From assembly GCA_027596075.1 (NCBI GenBank), contig JADGJC010000379.1:1410-35795 (forward strand): a stretch of 34,386 bases of DNA, in the 5' to 3' direction. This DNA comes from Rhizophlyctis rosea (taxonomy: Eukaryota; Chytridiomycota; Chytridiomycetes; Rhizophlyctidales; Rhizophlyctidaceae). The translations under genes were made by a program, and so were the position numbers. This document shows, piece after piece, positions 1-11,307 of the stretch. The notes under the pieces are model-generated. The model ran no database searches and was not told the DNA's origin. It saw only the letters and a list, made by a program, of their open reading frames with translations. Numbering within the stretch: the stretch's first letter is position 1; every line of letters begins with the position of its first letter.

Positions 1-3000
1 CCCCCTCCACCTCCTTCTCCCCTCGCCCCTACCCCCTCCACACTCCCAACCTTATCCCACTCAACAACCGTAAACGTTCCCATCCCCACATCGCCCCCAT
101 CCCGCGGCGCACTCACCAAACCCCCACCACCCAACCCCGTCCAAACACTAAACCCAACCATAACCGGAATCTGCAAAAGAGCAACCTGCATAGCATACGC
201 GGATCCAATCTCGAGGGAAAGCGCAATGTTGTCGTTTATGGAGAATGCTATTGCGTTATCTGTTTGTGTGAATTGAGAATCGAAAAACGTGTGTCAGAAA
301 AAAATGGGGTGAGATACACCAAGATGACAAGGAGAATCGCACAGGACAACCCCCCCCCCCCCGGCGCGCGGGGGCGCGCACCAAGTAAAAACGGAAAAAA
401 CACTCAAAAACACTCACAAAATTCCGTAACAGTAGGAACAACCGCAACAATCGTAACCCCCAAAAACTTCTCCCCAACTCCCCCACCTCCCTCACTCTCC
501 ACCCCTCCTCCTCCACCCTCCAAAACAACATCAACACTATCAATCAACACCTCCGCAACGAGGCTGTACAGCACCGTACACGCAAAGAGGACGAAGAAAG
601 ATTTCGGGAGTGACCAGTTTGGTGAGTCGTGCCCTCCTGAAGCGGTGTGTGGGGCGTCGACGGCCGAGGAAGTGGGGCGGGCGGTTGTTGTTCGGGATAT
701 GGGAGGAGGAGCGGAGAGAGGGTGTGGTGGGAGGTCGTGGATCGTTTGTGGTCGGGTGTGAGGGTTTCGACGTCTCAAAGTCGTGGCAGGGTCGTCAGCA
801 TCAGTATCGGCCGTGAGGGGTATGAACTCACTCCTCGGTCTCAAAAGTGGCGACTCGCGTACATTCACGTTCCCAACCGTACTATACGCAGAACTGACAC
901 GTTCCATCCTGGGCGGAACATACGGACTCATATGCGGTACCTCTCTAGCATAACTCGTCGGACGGGCTCCATCAACCGGCGTCCCAGCCCCCGTATACGA
1001 TCCAACAGAATGAACGCTGCTAACCCCCCAAGGCGCCTCACTAGCACTAACCGGTCCACTACTCCCCAACCCCCTCTCCCCCCCTCCACCCGTAACGACA
1101 CGTAACCCACTCCGTCCCTTCTTCCTCCGTCCCGCCACCCCAGCAACATCCCCAACAACGCTACTCCGATCCCCATGTCCGTATATCCGTCCCCGATGCG
1201 TACGGAGCATGAACACCATCCCAATAACATATATAATAACAAGTGACGCCGCACAGAGGTACATCACCCACCGGGTTTTGGACCAGTAGACCGTGTCTTC
1301 TTCTTCGGGGGTGTTGACTACCTGGCAGTGATTGCAGGATAGGCTCGATGGACAAGATTGACAGAGGATGCGTTTGGAGCCGTAGATTTCTTGGAAGACT
1401 GTTGGGGCGATCATGCCTCCTACTGCGAGAACGAGGAGTGTAGACGTTACACCCGCGGATTTAGCGTTGAATTTCTGTTCTTTGTACCGTACGCCGCCGG
1501 CGAACATTGAGATTCCGGGGAGTGCAAGAAGACCGCAGAGGAGGGACCCGATTATTGCGCCTTCGACGATTTTCCATTTGCCTTCTAGGAGGGCGAGGCA
1601 GTAGAGGAGGATTTCGATTATGCTGCCGAATGTGGCGTTTATGACGGCGCCCAACGCCAAATTGCCCGTACTCGTCGTTATGGCCGCAACACCCATGCCG
1701 ATGAAGTACGCTAGTGGTACCGTCGCGAGGAGGGATAATGTGAAGATTACGCCCGTGGACGTAATGAATGCGGAAGGAAAGAGGGGTTTGAGGACGTAGA
1801 AGTCGAACAGGCAGAAAAACGTAACAAAAAGGAGGTTGAAAAGTATGATATTCACCCCGTCGATGGTGTATTTATAATACCCCAACCCCATGGCATGGTA
1901 AGTACACAACACGATATAATACGGCGGTGGTGCGTCGGTTGAGGGGAGGCGGGATGGGGGTTGAGGGAGTGTTCGTGGTGTCGGGTATGCGTTTGTTGGG
2001 TTGGAGATTGTTATGTGGAGGTCGGGTGGAGGGTGGGTTGGGTGGCCTAGTGTTGCGGGGATGACGACCGGTTCGAAGACTCCTACGCCTGAGGGGCCGT
2101 ATTGAGAGGTTTGACGGGTGGATTTGGGGCGGGGTGGTTGTGCTGCGTTCGCCGTGCCGTTTGTGGTGTTGTTAGAGTTCGTAAACCGATCCGGACGCGG
2201 TCCAAAAAACATCTCCCCAGGGGTCAACCGTTCCTCAACCGGCCTAACCCTCCAATTCGGCGTCTCACTCCAAATCTGCAACGGATGATGCACCAAATGC
2301 TTCAAAAGAACCCAATTCAACTTCGCCATCGGTAACGGAAAAATACACAAAAAGCATATCCCCGCAACAAGAATTTGAAGCGGAGCAATAAACAGAAGTG
2401 TCACGACCGCGAAGAGTATACCCGCGAATCCGGACCGGATGATGTTAGCTATATGGCGGGGCATCCAGGATGGGAGGTATGGGGATGTGGGATGGGTGGG
2501 GTTGGAGGAGTTGGGCGGTGGTGTGAAGGAGTATTCGCTCCACATGTCGTCAGTGTAAATCGACGCCGCATCTGATATTCTCCTGCCGGATCTTTGTTGT
2601 GGCCGCTGCTGCTGCTGCTGTTGCCCCACCTCCCCTTCTGCATCACCGTCCCCATCGCCCATAGGTACCATCACGTCTTCACTTCTCAACGTATTAGGGA
2701 ACGCTCTAGCTCGTGGCGTCCTTTCGTTGTCTATCCCCGGCACATCGTCATTGTCGGAGCTCTCACCCTGATCGTGGTAGGGCGATAGTAACGCGGTCCG
2801 TTCGTTTGGTTCCTCGGACGTGGTCGAGTTTGGTTGTTGGAATAGCGTTGTTGGTGTTGGTCTACGACGAGCGACGAATTTGCCAAAGGGCCAGAGGACG
2901 TAGGTGGATAGGTTGAGCAGGACCTGTTGTTGTGTGTGGTCTCATGCGTCAGGTGACTGCAACCGGCTTTCAAAATCCAACCCAACCCCTATACCGCCCC

Positions 3001-4753
3001 CGACTCCATTCCTAGCTCCAAGAACGCCAAATCGCCGAATCCCCGGAAACAAAGCTCCTCACACGCCACGTCATCTCTCACAAAGCACGAACCCCAAATC
3101 CCAAACCACAAAAACTCTCCATACTCCAACCCCATCTCCGTCTCCAAAACCAAAGCACAACCCCCCAAACCAAAAACCCACACACACAAAAACCCACCTT
3201 AACATACTCCCCAACCGCTCTCACACTCCCACCCCTCCCCGTTACACCCTCCACCAAAACTCCAACACCCCAAAACGGCGCCAAAATCCCCACCGCGACA
3301 ACCACGTACAAACAACACAGCCACCACCCAAACAGGATGAGCCATAGCAAGTTACCGGGATTTAGGAAGAGTGGCAAAAAGGGACGAGCACCGGGTGTGG
3401 AGTGCAAGTCAGCGTCGGTACGAGCGTCTATGCTACGGAATTTACGGTACAAGGCTGGTTTCCAGATTCGGAGGCCGAAAGGGTGGGAGGTGTTTATTGC
3501 CTGTTGTGTTTGTGTGAGTACAATCACGTCCAAAGGGGATGTGCACACTTGTGCGAGCTTCGCTCGCCATCCGTGAGCGTGTGGCGCCCTCCCTTCGGCA
3601 CGCGCATACCGCGCTCCGCACGCTCACTAATCTGCTTTGCAGATTGGTCATGCTGCGCACGACCTTCTAATTCCACCCACCCATCAACACCAACCACACT
3701 CAAAACCTCCTAACCCCAAAATCGACCACCCAACCCCACCCAATCCCACCGCCACCAACGTCAGTACACACCTCCTGCACATCCCTACAAGTCGGCTCAA
3801 CACCCGTGGCACCCGCCTCGTCCGCCAACTCTTCCAACGCGTCTGAAGGGGCCTTTTCGTATTCTTCTTCTTCGTCGTGTTTAAGTGAGCGGTGTTCGTC
3901 AGCGTCGTCGTCGAGAGTGAGGTGGTCGGGCAGAGGCAAGTCTGATGCTACAAAGTAGTCTGAGGCGGAGATGTCTGGGGGGAGGGTGTGGCGGCGGGGG
4001 CTGTTTCCCACAACGAGGTGTTAGTGATTAGTACCTTTTCCGATGATGTCCCATTTCCCACCCATCAGCACCCCGAGGCCCATTCAATCCCAATTAAGCC
4101 TACTTGAGTCCAGTCCAGCCAGATCCAGCCACACACTGCCTTGCGCGATGACAGGTGTATCCGGAGCCAGCCCAATCCACTCAGATCCATCCGGATCCAG
4201 CCGACTCCAGCCAGCCGACTCCGGCAGGCCATCTTCAAGACCATCCACCCCAACCCCCATCCCCCATTCCCCGCTCACTCCATCCCATCCAATGCCCTGA
4301 CCTCGACCCCCATCCCCCGCCCCCCGCTCACTGCATCCCATCCCGCTCACTCCATCCCCTCCAGCGCCCACTCCAGCCAGCCCACCCCGGCAGGCCTATC
4401 GCCAAGACCGTCCATCCACCCGACCAATTCCCCGCTCACTGCATCCCGTCCAACGCCCCCTTCATCTCCCTAAATTCAGCTCCCCCTTCCAAGACCACAA
4501 CTCACCCGGCATCAGCAATACCATCCCAGTTAGACTGAGTCCATTGTTGTTGCTGTTGGTGTTGTTGATCGATCTCACTAGGCAAGACATAGTGAGTATG
4601 TGGTCTCGGTGCGTTTACGCCATGTGAGTTCTGCCTAGACATGGGTGTTGAGCGTGGAGAAGGGCGAGCAGCAGCAGGAGTGGTAGGAGCCATTGGAGGC
4701 AAGGCAGTATGTTGTTGTTGTTGCTGTGAGTTATCTAGTATTGGACGGGGCAT
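1..4753 (-). CDS. VNX1: VNX1-like vacuolar cation/H+ antiporter (CaCA/CAX superfamily), 5 exons, 3' end cut by window
   Basis: Exons read 4753-4506, 4000-3772, 3500-3198, 2923-418 and 259 to the left edge. All four junctions keep phase and have GT-AG ends (introns 505, 271, 274 and 158 bp). About 1181 residues are visible and the C-terminus is missing. Residues 1-82 are Gln/Pro-rich with two poly-Gln runs; 84-159 are acidic. Residues 160-260 carry the VNX1-type N-terminal block (HPFGLRIWKPALYRKF, then hydrophobic segments around LLWLILFGWWL). Exon 4 opens with STYVLWPFGKFVARR. The first CAX repeat is GNLALGAVINATFGSIIE near 680-697. A long polar loop (about 840-1030) precedes the second repeat, VVPTVTEF-YNAIAFSINDN, which spans the last intron. 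CAX family members exchange cytosolic cations for vacuolar H+; the yeast VNX1 branch moves Na+/K+. That substrate is inferred here. The start is the first ATG of an open exon with a matching splice phase. The family call is firm; the first exon is less certain because N-termini of this family vary. Confidence 0.9.
350..362. repeat. Run of 13 C in the last intron of the antiporter gene
   Basis: A homopolymer of 13 C (poly-G in the transcript sense) is followed by a GC-only stretch of alternating GCGC, inside the 158-bp intron 260-417. Such runs are prone to slippage and read errors, but no coding frame is affected. Confidence 0.85.
3553..3645. other. Three consecutive perfect inverted repeats (hairpins) inside intron 2
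   Basis: Stem 1: 3553-3558 pairs with 3562-3567 (GCGAGC/GCTCGC, 3-nt loop). Stem 2: 3573-3581 pairs with 3619-3627 (GTGAGCGTG/CACGCTCAC, enclosing 37 nt). Stem 3: 3629-3635 pairs with 3639-3645 (AATCTGC/GCAGATT, TTT loop). All are perfect and packed into 93 bp of the 271-bp intron 3501-3771. Either an inserted small mobile element or a structured intronic RNA would explain this; the sequence alone does not decide. Confidence 0.7.
4001..4505 (-). other. Intron 1 of the antiporter gene
   Basis: On the minus strand the donor is GG|GTGAGT (intron starts at 4505) and the acceptor is AACAG at 4001, preceded by CTAAT/CTAAC branch-point candidates near 4015-4030. Two leftover bases of exon 1 plus one base of exon 2 make a Gly codon, so phase is kept. 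At 505 bp it is the longest intron in the gene, swollen by a C-rich degenerate repeat. Confidence 0.7.
4095..4460. repeat. Degenerate C-rich minisatellite inside intron 1
   Basis: The block CCGCTCACT recurs at 4271, 4324, 4343 and 4432, usually followed by a variant of CCATCCC or GCATCCC. A longer unit beginning CCGGCAGGCC occurs at 4221-4300 and again, diverged, at 4387-4457. Short CAGCC and GACTCCAGCC repeats fill 4110-4225. It lies wholly within intron 1, so length changes would be tolerated. Confidence 0.7.
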
Positions 4754-5252
4754 TGTTTACGGTTGGTGATATTATCTATATATGTTTGAGGGGTGCTGTT
4801 GTATGTGGTGGGAAAAGAGAGGTTAGTGAGGGTGCTAGGTTAGCGGGATGAGTGTGCAATGCGAGAGCGTGGGAAAGAGGATGACTCTGGAGGGTGTGGT
4901 GCACATCACACGCGAGTGGAAGACCGACGCGGCTCCCGATGAGTATGTACGAAGATGAGTGTTTACCTTGAGCGCAGTCAGCAGTCCGCGTATGGGTTTT
5001 GTGTGCCGTCAATAGGAAGACTTGTATACAGGGAGTGACTGGGTAGACAGACTATATATAATATGTGAGTGTGGGAAAGCGCAGCAACCCCCCGGGTTTG
5101 ACAGATAAGAGGCAAACAAACAACGATCCTGTCCAACCAATCCATCCCATGAAAGAGGCCCAATTGTTGCATGTGTCAAAGAGCCAAAAAGTTGCCGAGC
5201 CAACTGGGCCAGGCGCAGTGTGTGTGTGTGATGACATCAGTGATCTGACCAC
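4754..5252 (-). promoter_or_regulatory. Probable promoter and 5' leader of the antiporter gene
   Basis: TATA-like AT runs lie at 4775-4783, about 25 bp before the ATG, and at 5053-5064 (TATATATAATAT), about 300 bp before it. If the distal one is used, a leader intron is possible: donor AAG|GTAAAC with its first intron base at 4966, and acceptor AACAG ending at 4796. The choice between the two is guesswork. I see no other gene here; the short open frames on both strands look accidental. Confidence 0.35.
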
Positions 5253-5775
5253 AACCAACATGCGGGTAAATGACTCACTCACTTCGGAGGACCCTGGCGA
5301 AGCATAAAGGGGAGGGTCCGCGTCCGCACTTTGCAGCAGGACCCTGAGGAGACCTGTCAAAGTGTGTTAAAAGTGTGCCGATTTTCCTCGGTGTTCAGAG
5401 GGAGGGCCCACTCAACCCGCGCCCCTATTGACACTTGGCGTTCAAGGACCTTGACGAGACCTGGCAAGCATCCGAGTCAATCACCGCCGTGCTCAATACA
5501 GTGAGTCGCGGTGGGTGTGAAAGCTACAAGGGAACCACTGGGAAGATGAAGTCGATGGTGACTTGAACGCCTTCATCTTTTCATAGGCCCATACTCGCAT
5601 GGATTAGGTTCCATTCTGACCACCAACACATGAGGGTCAGTGACTCACCCACTCCGAGGACCCTGGCGGGTATGAGAGGGAGGGTGCAGTCACAACTTAG
5701 CCAGAGCCGCCCATTTTCCCATTGCATAGTAAAGTCATTGCGCAGTAAGGACGCTGACGAGGTTATTGCCAAATC
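5253..5775. repeat. Pair of diverged direct repeats with a thrice-repeated trailing block
   Basis: 5253-5330 and 5620-5700 align by eye: both contain ACCAACA, then TGACTCAC.CACT.CGAGGACCCTGGCG in loose form, then GAGGGAGGGT-like sequence. A separate short block of the form AGGACCCTGACGAGACCTG.CAAA occurs three times, at 5338, 5445 and 5748. Neither copy has a long open frame. They look like remnants of an old, non-autonomous repeat. Confidence 0.55.
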
Positions 5776-6639
5776 AAATGCCCGTGTACGTCTAATGACA
5801 TAGCGCTCTCGCACAGGCGTTATTGAGCAGTCTGCACTCTCAGGAGCTTCATCGTGCATTAATACTGCATTCCACTCACCCCTTTCTTCCCGACCCAGTC
5901 AAGTCGCAACCCTGTGGAACTCTGTGAAGTTATATCGTCCTCATTGTTCAGGGAGAACCTGCCTCTCCTGTGCAGAACTGCTCAGCAGCCAGGTTTCAAA
6001 TGAGGATGCGTCACATGGTGGTATGTCACTGATTTGTGAGGATGATCTCTCCCATGATAGTGGCTGATCTGCAGTCTCGGTTGCAGGATTTGATCTGCGC
6101 ATATACCCCGGCGGACGGACACAAATACCTCGTCGTGGTGTTTTCCCCTGCTATGTCTTCAATTGTTTTTCTTGCCTCGTGACGTGAATCGTCAGATTAA
6201 AAATCATGGACGAGTCTGGGCCGTAGATTAAGAACTGTGCACCTGTTTTGGGAACTAAGGTCATCTGTCTTCACTTCTTGTACTTGCTCATAACATGTCT
6301 CTCCACTCTCCGAGTCGCAGGTGGTTGCCTTGCGGGCATTCATTGACAACGCGAAAGCTTGCATGCTCTATTGAGTTCGAAACGCATAGCTGGGGCCGTA
6401 GTTGTTGGGACACCGTACACCATGTTACCTTTGTCACGGGTGGGATTCCTTTTTCGATTTTCTGTGGTCAGATTGTCAGCTAGCGTCCACTTTTCTCTGG
6501 CGTTTTCATTGGCAAGTCATCAATTGAAATTGTTGCATGCAAAATTGTGGGCATTTACAACACAAATGCACATGGCCCGTGGTTTTTGGTCGGTTTTTTT
6601 TTGGCTTTATGTGTCATGTTCATTTCGGCGCACCAGATC
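5776..6639. other. Gene-free spacer with one segment shared with 13.2 kb
   Basis: No gene is recognised. The part at 6375-6440 reads F..HSWGR.CWDTVHHVT in one plus-strand frame and matches the segment at 13205-13265 at DNA and peptide level (F..HSWRACVYYNVHHVT). The open stretch 6359-6781 runs in a different frame from that match, so the segment seems decayed. Confidence 0.4.
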
Positions 6640-7171
6640 AAGATTCCGAGTACAAGGTGAAGGCTCAGCTCAATGTTTCTTTCCTGTTCTGTCTGAGATG
6701 GCGATTTTGATTCAGGATCCGTCACGTTGCATATCAAAAAGGTATGCAAGTTTCGCAGTCCTCGCATTACAATTTGCTTGATGATGCCTCCTGTGCATCA
6801 AACTTGCATTCCAGGAGGAAGTAAACATGTGCTCGGTCACTGCCAACTTTTTCATGTCGGTGCCACATGGCAGGCAAAAGGCGACGGAACAAAAAATGAT
6901 GAACGCTCCGGTGTGAGTTTTTGAAATTGATGATGCTGACAGTGTCTGATGGTTGCTCATCTTTCAGTGCGAACGCATCAATGCGGTTCGATTTCGGATG
7001 GACGTTTGCAGATCTTCTCATGAGATTAGCGTATGGAACGTGACGTTTCGGGTGCCTCACATCGGCATTCGGGAGCGATCCAAGAGGCTACACTTGGCCA
7101 TTGTGGTGTTGAATGTGATCCATCGTTGGCATATGGATCTTGCAGACGTCGGTCGTCGACTCACTCCGTAA
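6640..7171 (+). pseudogene. Remnant gene copy A, intron-bearing, product unrecognised
   Basis: This segment aligns by eye to 11308-11830 over about 500 bp. A shared block at 6640-6670 reads SRF.VQGE. A likely intron, 6913-6967 (55 bp), has a consensus donor GTGAGT, a GCTGAC branch candidate and the acceptor CTCATCTTTCAG. Splicing joins two open stretches in phase: 6727-6912 (including LGHCQLFHVGATWQAKGDG) and 6968-7171 (including ERINAVRFRMDV and VWNVTFRV), giving about 147 codons to a TAA at 7171. The upstream block is in another frame, so the gene is truncated or broken at its 5' side. Alternating hydrophobic residues suggest beta strands. I do not recognise the family. Confidence 0.4.
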
Positions 7172-7735
7172 CCTGAAGACCTCCAGAAAAACTCTTTTGT
7201 TCATGAAAGGTACATAAATGGCCCACCGGAAGATATTCCGAATTCATCGGGCGGGGGTGTCCCCCACTCTTCCTCCTTGATCATGACATTGGTTTGATCA
7301 CATCTATCACGTGGCATGGAGTTTATGTTTGTGGAAATTAAAACTCCTCGGCGATTTTTGGCAGGAGGAATGGGAGCTGTTACAATCCCGTTCAGTGAGT
7401 GAAATTTCCAACTTCAATGACTGGATGTTATATGTTATAGCATGAGGATGGAAGGATCATCCCTCGCGCCATCGGAAGTTTTGAGTATCTAGCTGCAACT
7501 TTTCGGAGGTAGATTGTGCAGTATGGTACCACGCAAAAGCATCTCATGATTTTTTGGCTGCGTTTTGGTGAGCTGTTCCTCCATTTCTCTCTTATATCTT
7601 GTTGACAGTGTTCAGAGGATCGCGATTGTGGTATGCGAGATGGTGTCAGAACCGCCGAGGCGAGTAATCTTGGTGTCGCTTTCAAAGTTTGTTCCCTTTC
7701 CTTAACCTGATGTATCACCACTTATACTCACAGGT
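7172..7735. other. Gene-free spacer
   Basis: Open frames here are short (longest about 97 codons, minus strand) and resemble nothing I know. No repeat was noticed. Confidence 0.4.
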
Positions 7736-7800
7736 GCACGGGATTGAGATTGGAGTGCAGGGATGAAGCTCTACCTGAACCGATCTTGATATCCTGGAAT
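7736..7800 (+). repeat. Short third copy (C) of the SRF.VQGEA segment
   Basis: After a splice-like CTCACAG the sequence GTGCACGGGATTGAGATTGG continues AGTGCAGGGATGAAGCTC. It matches 6640-6675 and 11308-11345 (consensus peptide about GSRFEVQGEAPLP). One base differs in register, so the copy reads through only with a frameshift. The match fades after about 60 bp. Confidence 0.4.
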
Positions 7801-10800
7801 GCAGTCCTGAAGCGTGCGCAAGTGCTCACCAATCCTCTGGCAAAAGGTCCGCTTCGCAAATATGAGCCCAATCCTCTACAATCTCTACTAGCCATTGCTC
7901 TTTGTTCGAAACCTTAACTACTTTTGCAATGAAAGAAATACATAGAAGAACCAACAGGGTTAGTGGGGTGGACCTGATTGAAGTTCTCCCTGCGCAGTAT
8001 GCGGGGCACACACCACTGCCATGACTTGTTTTACTGAAGGCATAATCTCATAGTTTCGGCTGGAAGAAAGTGGGGCCACCGTCCACAACTGTCCACAATC
8101 TGTGAGCAGATTGAGTAAGCAAATTTTCTTGCAGTGTTGAATGGTGTGCGATATGTGGAATCACATATGTTAATCATTGTATCCCACACCACACTTCGCT
8201 GGGGAATCCACTTACTCAAGCACTTGGGACTGTGACATCATAGCCTATGCGGCATACTGCACTTACGGCAAGTTCAGGATTACTTTTTGTCTAAATAGGA
8301 TTAACTCTACTGATTTGTTACCTTATCGTTTGCCCCCCAACGTTCCGGAGGTTACCGTTTTCCATTTGTCGAATTTCACACAACCGTGTACCTAATCTGG
8401 AGCGATTGCTGTCCCTTCGTCGAGTTTGAGGGGCGAATGGATACGTTCCTCACTGTGATGAACCTTTTTGCCGGTTTCTAGACCACCCAAGCGCAGCTGA
8501 CTACAACGATGAGTGGATGCGATCACATGGTATGGAGGAAATGGATGGTGGATTGTCATGGATATTCTTCTGGCTTGGACACCTGCACAGCATTATGATC
8601 CTGCCGAATGGTAGAGGTGGTTTTGGTTAGCGGGTGAGGGCGCTCCGTCCTCCTATACTGCAGGTGAATGCTTTGGAGGACGAAGTGGGAGGAAAGATAT
8701 TCATTCCGCCAAGATTCCAGAGATTGGAGCCTCCTAGCCGTTAAAGCAACTGAGACCTCCTCATCAACGCAAATCATCGTCAGTGGAGCGATTCGATATG
8801 GTAGGTCAAACAGCACACTTCAAATACAGCACTCATCCCAAAAAGGTCCCCCCATTTGCCATGAAGAACCATGTCTTGTGATCTTCGCTGGTCCGCGTTT
8901 TGAATTTTATGCAACTTTCATCACTCTATGGCGTTGCAATTTAGAGCAGTGAATGTTTGGCTCATCATTTTTGTCTTCCGGCGATGATTTGCTTAATGAT
9001 GCAACATGGACCATGAAGGGTCTACGTTGTTGTACGAAAGGGAATAATTGGGTGAAGAAACTTCAGTTCAGACCTCCTTTACCAAGTCAAGGGTTCCACT
9101 GGGTGACATCTGGGTCCGCATCCCGAGCACTGTTTCACCGAGTCACTCGGCATGTCGACCACACACATCGCACTGCTCAAAGTCAGGGCGGAGGCGCGAC
9201 ATTTTACATTTGTCTTTCGGGATCCTTTTCTTATTACAAGGTGGCCATCCGACGTTCCACAAGTACCAGGGTCTGTATGCTTGTTAGAATCGCGTGTGAC
9301 GACCCTTTGGAATTGGCGTTGCGATCGCCTATCATCATTCTCATCTTGTTTTTGTCCACTTCAACAAAGTCGAATCTGCAAAATGGCGAACCGTGGAGTA
9401 TTCAAAGCATGAGACTCAAGCTTGATTGCATATGGCCATCATGCTGAAGTCTGCTAAGCAATTTTTGTGTGCCATCCCGGACTTCCAAGTGGTAATGCAT
9501 TCCTTCCGCCACAAGTGAAACATCTGGACCCTTCATATTCCAGTGGCCGGTGGAGATCGCCAAATCCGGCAAACATTGTGAATGACTTGAATACGACGAT
9601 GTGAATGGTGCTCTTGGAGGATCTCCTCCCGCACACAAAGTTCCTGAGGTCCCTTTTCCCTTTTTGTATTAGAAGGTTTTGTTCACCAGTCTGATAGTGG
9701 GTTCTTGTCGCTGGTGCGATGAGGGGATCAAAATGTCAGCAACCGCTGGGTAAGTTGAGTATGCACGACCATAAGAAGAATATGTACGCAAGGAAGGGAC
9801 TTCTTCTACAGGAATTAGCACCAACTGAGGTCCATCGCTCAGATTGATACGATCGTGAGCGTAAAGGTTATGAATTTTTTTTTGGTTTTGTTGAGTTGGA
9901 TTGTGTTGTGTTCAATCTGATTCTGTTGATGATTTTCCAATTAACACTTGGAGAGTGAGGCGCCTACTGCGCCTGGCGCGAGGCGGACTGCACAAAAAAA
10001 AGACGGGTGAGCAGGAAAAGACCGACATCTCCATCCAGCCTTTGGACTTTGCAGGGCGGATTGATTTTGCAGTGGTCAAGACCGCAAATGGGGACATGAA
10101 CCAGCTGATACGCTGGTGGACAGTGCTGTCAAGACGTTGCCGTCGTCCTGGATTGGGTGGACGTTGCATGTTCTTTAGCTTTCTTTTGGTGCACGAGTTA
10201 GTCAAATGGCCACTTCGAAAGGGCGACAGGAACGAAGCAGAGATAGGGACCGCATGTAAACATCATAATTATGGATCTGCCTCTCGGTGTTAGATGCTAA
10301 ACTTTATTCCCTGCAATGTTCAGGTGGGGCGGCGGAGTCAAAGTGCAACAAACCCACTTTGGCAGTCAGAAACCCTGACGGGGCGCTGTAAAATTCATCT
10401 GACACTCACAGAACCGCAGGGCGGGTGACGCTTTGCACACTGCAAACAGCTTCAACATTTGACAGGACGACCCGCTCTTCTTTGATCCTCCCTGTAAAAA
10501 TCGGGACACCTTTATTGCTGTCAAATCGCGCAGTGCACACATAACTCACCACCATCTTCTCCTTTCCGTCAAGTCATCGAAAGAGTCACTCACACCTCGA
10601 AGGTCCCCAATAACCTTGTTACTACAGCATCGGGCGGTGGGATGGGGTGGTAGGCGCCCACGCATTGACGGGTCCGTCAGTTAGAAGTGTCTAAACAATC
10701 TCTTATTGTTGTAGGTGTAAAAACGAACCAGCTGATCTGCAGCATGACATCTTGCCCCCCGAGCAGCTTAGCGGACGAGATCGCCAATAACGCATCCAGT

Positions 10801-11307
10801 AGCTCTGTTTTTCTTACCCCCAATTTTTGGTAAGATCCTGGGATAGTGGAAGAGAAAAAGGTTGAGGAAGTTCGGCGTTACATTGGGAAGGAAGTCATCT
10901 GATCCCCGATTGAGATCTCCCGTATTCCACCTTCTTCAACCCACAACATAGCATGCCATTTCATTCCTGGTCTTTGTGCGTGATTGCCTTGACTTATTAA
11001 AAGGGGAGAATTGATACGGCGTTACGGCCCAGCAGTGGATTTCCAAACGAATACCATTCGCTCTGTCGTCGGTACATTGAGGTTCGCCTTGTCTTCCGAG
11101 ACCATGCGAACGCTTTGTAGTACCTTTCGTAACAATCATCAGCTACCGCTCACTTGTGTTTGTTGATGGAGCGGGAGGTCAGATAGTAGCTTTTGGTCCG
11201 CTCCACATGGTGGGTGTTGAAACCTCAGAGGGGAGTAGATTCGGCCCCTCGGCTGACTTTCTTATTTTGGTACTAGATCTCACGTCCCTATAACGGTAAT
11301 TGCCAGT
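7801..11307. other. Gene-free spacer of about 3.5 kb
   Basis: No gene recognised. The longest open frames are 8953-9447 (164 codons, plus) and 9901-10293 (130 codons, plus). Neither shows a familiar motif or a supporting splice pattern. 9180-9370 has beta-like hydrophobic alternation (YYKVAIRRSTSTRVCMLVRI) and may be another unreadable fragment of the decayed family. 10330-10560 is rich in short GTCAAA/TTTGAC-type words like those near 5.3 kb and 17.1 kb, without a convincing alignment. Confidence 0.35.

Noticed and set aside
256..2916. Several open frames on the plus strand and in other minus-strand frames under the antiporter gene
   Set aside because: They are shadows of the GC-rich coding exon 4; none has family motifs, whereas the chosen frame carries both CAX repeats.
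6594..6603. T-runs in the spacer (near 6594, 9876 and 28388) as terminators or poly(A) tails of retroposed genes
   Set aside because: They are short homopolymers without a flanking gene body, target-site duplication or polyadenylation signal.
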